Positions 5,886 through 8,575 of a stretch of 8,575 bases of DNA are shown here, piece by piece. The notes beneath the pieces are model-generated. The model saw nothing but the letters and a program-made list of their open reading frames with translations, was not told the origin of the DNA and searched no databases. This stretch comes from an uncultured Caryophanales bacterium (GTDB lineage: Bacteria; Bacillota_I; Bacilli_A; RF39; UBA660): NCBI GenBank assembly GCA_946628045.1, contig CAMOVZ010000016.1:1-8575 (forward strand), written 5' to 3'. The number at the start of each line of letters is the position of its first letter. The first letter of the stretch is position 1. The position numbers and the translations under genes are program-made.

Positions 5886-7079
5886 ATGAATAGATATGAA
5901 TTCTACTATAATAAAAGTGGTGAATTTAGTTGTTTATATTCTAATGATTATGCTGATCGTAAATATAAAAATGAAGATGCGATAAGAAGATTAAAAAGAA
6001 TAGGTAAACAATCTTTTCATAGTGTAAAAATAAAAGAAAGAACTCAAAATAAAAAGAGATTTCCTTATATTGAAATGAGTAATGGTAATACTGTTGTTAC
6101 TATTAAGAATTTAGGTAGATTTAATGATGATGATTTATTTGTTTATATACCTAATAATATTAGAAAAATAGAAAGAGCATTTAAGAAATATAATGATAAA
6201 AGAAGTAATAAATCTGGTGCTAGGAATTTAATTATTGCTGGATTAATTGTTACTATGATTGGTAGTGGTATAGTTTTATCATTAAATAAAGATACTAGTA
6301 ATGATATAGCACTTAATTCTACTGGAATTGAAAATATGACAGAAGAAGAAACTAATGAAGAATTAAGTGAAGTTAATGAAATGATACTTGAGACTGAAAA
6401 TAATCAAATAAATTATGATTTTGATAGAGAAACTGATAGTAATGATTTTAAGTATGTTGATGAGACTTATGGTGATTTAGCAAATGAGATTGGAAAAAAA
6501 TATGGTGTCTCTCCTAGTCTTATTAAAGCTATGATCACTCAAGAATCTTCAGGAGTTAATCCTAATCTTATGCAAGTACAATTTGATTCTTGGATTGATA
6601 TGTTATTAGTTTCACATGATTTTGTTAATGATAAAGATGTAAAAATAGTATTGACTGATAATCCTGAAGAATACGCTGATGATGTTATTACTATTAGTAG
6701 AGAGGAATTATTAAATCCTAAGACAAATATTAGTGTGGGAACTGTAATATTAAGAGATGTTGCGACTTATTATGACTATAATATTCCAATGAGTATTCAA
6801 GCATATAATTTTGGTATAGCTAATATGGATAAAGTTATTAATCAATTAGCATATATAACTAATGATACTTATGATGGTATTGTGTCTGATAAAAATGAAA
6901 TAGATTATATGAATTATACGAATATTATCAGTGTTGGAGATTTTGAATACTTATTTCATGTAATGAGATATGTAGATTCTCCAGAAATTAACATTTCATA
7001 TTTAGATCAAAATAATAATGTTTGTTCTAATGATATTAAAGTATATCCTGAATCTAATACTAAAGTTAATAAAATGTGA
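5886..7079 (+). CDS. Membrane-anchored lytic transglycosylase-like (SLT/lysozyme-fold) protein
   Basis: This protein is predicted to cleave the glycan strands of peptidoglycan outside the membrane. It has 397 aa from ATG 5886. A basic N-terminal part (1-112) has no recognised domain. It is followed by one transmembrane helix (about 114-133), an acidic Glu/Asn-rich linker (about 134-190) and an SLT-type catalytic region (about 195-325). The catalytic Glu is Glu220 in ITQESSG, followed by NLMQV (227-231, usually GLMQ), NPKTNISVG (277-285) and QAYNFG (305-310, usually AYNxG). About 45 residues separate LMQ from the NP motif, longer than in the compact SLT domain. The charge pattern gives an N-in, C-out topology. 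The gene ends with TGA followed at once by in-frame TAA. The radical SAM gene starts 26 bp later without a terminator between them. The fold is well supported; hydrolase versus transglycosylase chemistry is not. Confidence 0.85.
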   Translation: MNRYEFYYNKSGEFSCLYSNDYADRKYKNEDAIRRLKRIGKQSFHSVKIKERTQNKKRFPYIEMSNGNTVVTIKNLGRFNDDDLFVYIPNNIRKIERAFKKYNDKRSNKSGARNLIIAGLIVTMIGSGIVLSLNKDTSNDIALNSTGIENMTEEETNEELSEVNEMILETENNQINYDFDRETDSNDFKYVDETYGDLANEIGKKYGVSPSLIKAMITQESSGVNPNLMQVQFDSWIDMLLVSHDFVNDKDVKIVLTDNPEEYADDVITISREELLNPKTNISVGTVILRDVATYYDYNIPMSIQAYNFGIANMDKVINQLAYITNDTYDGIVSDKNEIDYMNYTNIISVGDFEYLFHVMRYVDSPEINISYLDQNNNVCSNDIKVYPESNTKVNKM

Positions 7080-7105
7080 TAAAATATAACTTCGAGGTGT
7101 GTTAG

Positions 7106-7999
7106 ATGGAGTTTAATGAATTAAAGAATTGTCATTTATGCCCTAAAAACTGTGGTGTTAATAGATATAAACAGTTAGGTTTTTGTAAATCTTCTGCCGA
7201 TTTATATGTAAGTTATTATTCTCTACATATGTGGGAAGAACCTGTTATATCTGGTAAACATGGTAGTGGGGCTATTTTTTTTAGTAATTGTAATCTTAAA
7301 TGTATTTTTTGTCAGAATAGAAAAATATCTAATGATGGATATGGTAAAAAGATTAGTTTAGATAGACTAAGTGATATTATGTTAGAACTACAAGAAAAAG
7401 GTGCTCATAATATTAATTTAGTTACTCCTACTCACTATGCTCCTCTTATTAAATATTCGATTAATAGTATTAAAGATAAGCTTACTATTCCTGTTGTTTA
7501 TAATACTAGTAGTTATGAAAATGTAGAAACAATTGAGATGATGAATGGTATAGTTAATATTTATTTAGCTGATTTTAAATACTATGATAATGAATTAGGA
7601 AAAAGATATTCTAATTGTGATAATTATAGGGAATGTGCTATTAAGAGCATAGATGAAATGTATAAGCAAGTTGGTAAATTTGTTATTAAAGATGATTTAA
7701 TGATTAGTGGATTAATCGTTAGAATACTTGTGTTACCTGGTCACATTGATGATAGTAAAAAAATTATTAAGTATTTATATGAAAAATATGGTGATAATAT
7801 TATTATTAGTATTATGAATCAATATACTCCTCTATTTCATATAGAAAAGTATGAAAATCTTAATAGAAAAGTTAATGATAGTGAATATGATGATGTTATC
7901 AATTATGCCTGTGATATAGGGGTAAAACATGCTTTTATTCAAGAGGGAGATACTCAAAAAGAAAGTTTTATACCTGATTTTGATATATCTGTGTTATAA
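7106..7999 (+). CDS. Radical SAM protein of the PflX type (COG1313)
   Basis: This is an iron-sulfur enzyme using S-adenosylmethionine, in a family annotated as PflX or 'putative pyruvate formate-lyase activating enzyme' whose real substrate is unknown. The radical SAM cluster motif CxxxCxxC is at Cys62, Cys66 and Cys69 (NCNLKCIFCQN). The N-terminal Cys set C9-x2-C12-x3-C16 and C27 (CHLCPKNCGVNR, GFC) is the family's second cysteine group, possibly another Fe-S or zinc site. NLVTPTHYAP (104-113) is a typical family segment, followed by VVYNTSSYE (130-138), YLADFKYYD (153-161) and LVLPGH (208-213). At 297 aa it is full length, with no signal or membrane segment. ATG 7106 follows GAGGTG (7094-7099) by six bases. 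No pyruvate formate-lyase gene is in the window, so that role is not supported here. It probably shares a transcript with the upstream lytic enzyme. Confidence 0.9.
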   Translation: MEFNELKNCHLCPKNCGVNRYKQLGFCKSSADLYVSYYSLHMWEEPVISGKHGSGAIFFSNCNLKCIFCQNRKISNDGYGKKISLDRLSDIMLELQEKGAHNINLVTPTHYAPLIKYSINSIKDKLTIPVVYNTSSYENVETIEMMNGIVNIYLADFKYYDNELGKRYSNCDNYRECAIKSIDEMYKQVGKFVIKDDLMISGLIVRILVLPGHIDDSKKIIKYLYEKYGDNIIISIMNQYTPLFHIEKYENLNRKVNDSEYDDVINYACDIGVKHAFIQEGDTQKESFIPDFDISVL

Positions 8000-8000
8000 T
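7992..8000 (+). promoter_or_regulatory. Extended -10 promoter inside the end of the radical SAM gene
   Basis: TGTTATAAT at 7992-8000 overlaps the last two codons and the TAA stop of the radical SAM gene. It is the same nine-base form seen at two other promoters here. Transcription would start near 8006, right at the AGGAGG ribosome binding site (8007-8012) of the next gene. No -35 box is apparent. Confidence 0.5.
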
Positions 8001-8017
8001 TGTTATAGGAGGTTTTT

Positions 8018-8572
8018 ATGAAGTACTTAAAGTATGTATTTGTATTATTACTTTCTCTAGCAGTTTTACCTTTTGCTGTTAATGCTGAAGCTAAGCCAGA
8101 TGCTGAGATTAAAGATACAAATGAAGTTAAAGTTTATCTATTCAGAGGTGAAGGTTGTCCCCATTGTGAAGAAGCTATTGAGTGGTTTAAATCAATTGAA
8201 GCAAAATATGGAGATAAATTTCAACTTATTTCTTATGAAACTTGGTATAATGAAGATAATCAAAAACTATTAGATCAAGTTGGAAAAACTCTTAAACAAG
8301 AAATAAGTGGAGTTCCATTTATAATAATAGGTCAACAAAACTGGAGCGGTTTTTCTTCTAATATGGAAAGTGCTATATTAGCAGAAATCGAAGCAGAATA
8401 TAAAGTTGAACCATCTGAAAGATTCGATATCATGGAAAACTTAGTAGATGCTGATAACGAAGCTACTGAACCTGCATTTGATAGTACAAGTTTTATAGTA
8501 CTTGTTGTTGCTGTAATTATTATTGGTGCTATCATGGGAATTGTTTACATGAATAAGAAAAAAGAAGCTTAA
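8018..8572 (+). CDS. Exported thioredoxin-fold protein with a C-terminal membrane anchor
   Basis: This is a probable extracytoplasmic thiol-disulfide oxidoreductase or thiol sensor. The 184 aa product has a signal peptide (1-23, cleavage likely after VNA) and then a thioredoxin fold. The active site CPHC is at 47-50 after FRGEG, and the cis-proline is in GVPF (Pro100). TWYNEDN (75-81) and IIGQQNWSGF (103-112) resemble a group of CPHC proteins common in gut Firmicutes. A Glu/Asp-rich spacer (about 122-155) leads to a transmembrane helix (158-177) and a KKKEA tail. The domain is therefore held on the outer face with its C-terminus inside. ATG 8018 has a perfect AGGAGG five bases upstream, the strongest ribosome binding site in the window, suggesting good expression. 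The start lies 18 bp after the radical SAM gene. Its substrates are unknown; disulfide exchange on exported proteins is the family-based expectation. Confidence 0.9.
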   Translation: MKYLKYVFVLLLSLAVLPFAVNAEAKPDAEIKDTNEVKVYLFRGEGCPHCEEAIEWFKSIEAKYGDKFQLISYETWYNEDNQKLLDQVGKTLKQEISGVPFIIIGQQNWSGFSSNMESAILAEIEAEYKVEPSERFDIMENLVDADNEATEPAFDSTSFIVLVVAVIIIGAIMGIVYMNKKKEA

Positions 8573-8575
8573 TTG

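Noticed and set aside
7106..7999. Calling the radical SAM gene pflA (pyruvate formate-lyase activase)
   Set aside because: The N-terminal Cys set and the NLVTPTH segment place it in the PflX/COG1313 group, and no glycyl-radical enzyme is present in the window.
8073..8273. Open frame of 66 codons on the plus strand
   Set aside because: It overlaps the thioredoxin-fold gene in another frame and its product is a Leu/Lys-rich shadow.
8332..8535. Open frame of 67 codons on the minus strand
   Set aside because: It is antisense to the 3' half of the thioredoxin-fold gene, without its own start signals.
1..8575. CRISPR array, tRNA, rRNA, insertion sequence or phage remnant
   Set aside because: I saw no regularly spaced repeats, no cloverleaf or rRNA-like segments, no transposase or terminal inverted repeats, and the genes are tightly packed with uniform base composition.

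Overview
The window is AT-rich (roughly a quarter to 30% G+C by eye) with strongly A/T-ending codons, AGA as the dominant arginine codon and Shine-Dalgarno sites of the AAGGAG/GAGGTG type. It carries peptidoglycan genes (murD, a D,D-carboxypeptidase, a lysozyme-fold hydrolase), so the cell has a wall. This fits a low-GC Firmicute, plausibly an uncultured gut member of Bacilli (Erysipelotrichales/RF39-like) or an AT-rich Clostridium relative. The lineage is an inference from composition and gene content. Every tryptophan I checked is TGG and one gene ends in TGA, so the standard bacterial code is likely. Nothing points to a mobile element, prophage, CRISPR array or RNA gene; this looks like ordinary chromosome.

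Positions 1-3361, minus strand: a three-gene cluster transcribed leftwards. It runs from a patatin-like phospholipase through murD (9 bp gap) to a penicillin-binding D-alanyl-D-alanine carboxypeptidase (22 bp gap) that runs off the left edge. A good extended -10 promoter precedes the phospholipase. MurD builds the peptidoglycan precursor in the cytoplasm and the carboxypeptidase trims the finished stem peptide outside the membrane.

Positions 3362-5233, plus strand: a divergent promoter region, then an unrecognised membrane-anchored protein and a CaCA-family Na+/Ca2+ antiporter homologue only 2 bp downstream. A hairpin terminator begins inside the antiporter stop codon.

Positions 5234-5793: a small ASCH-domain gene (plus) faces a 55-codon two-helix membrane protein (minus). 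The two share one bidirectional terminator that contains or touches both stop codons.

Positions 5794-8575, plus strand: after a second divergent promoter region come a membrane-anchored lytic-transglycosylase-like protein with an unusual cytoplasmic N-terminal part, a PflX-type (COG1313) radical SAM protein, and an exported CPHC thioredoxin-fold protein with a C-terminal membrane anchor. The last gene has its own apparent promoter overlapping the previous stop codon.

The most interesting points are a carboxypeptidase whose SxN motif reads SGA, the unannotated small membrane gene, the N-terminal region of the lytic enzyme, and a recurring TGnTATAAT promoter style with very short leaders. I did not find a convincing new multi-gene system.
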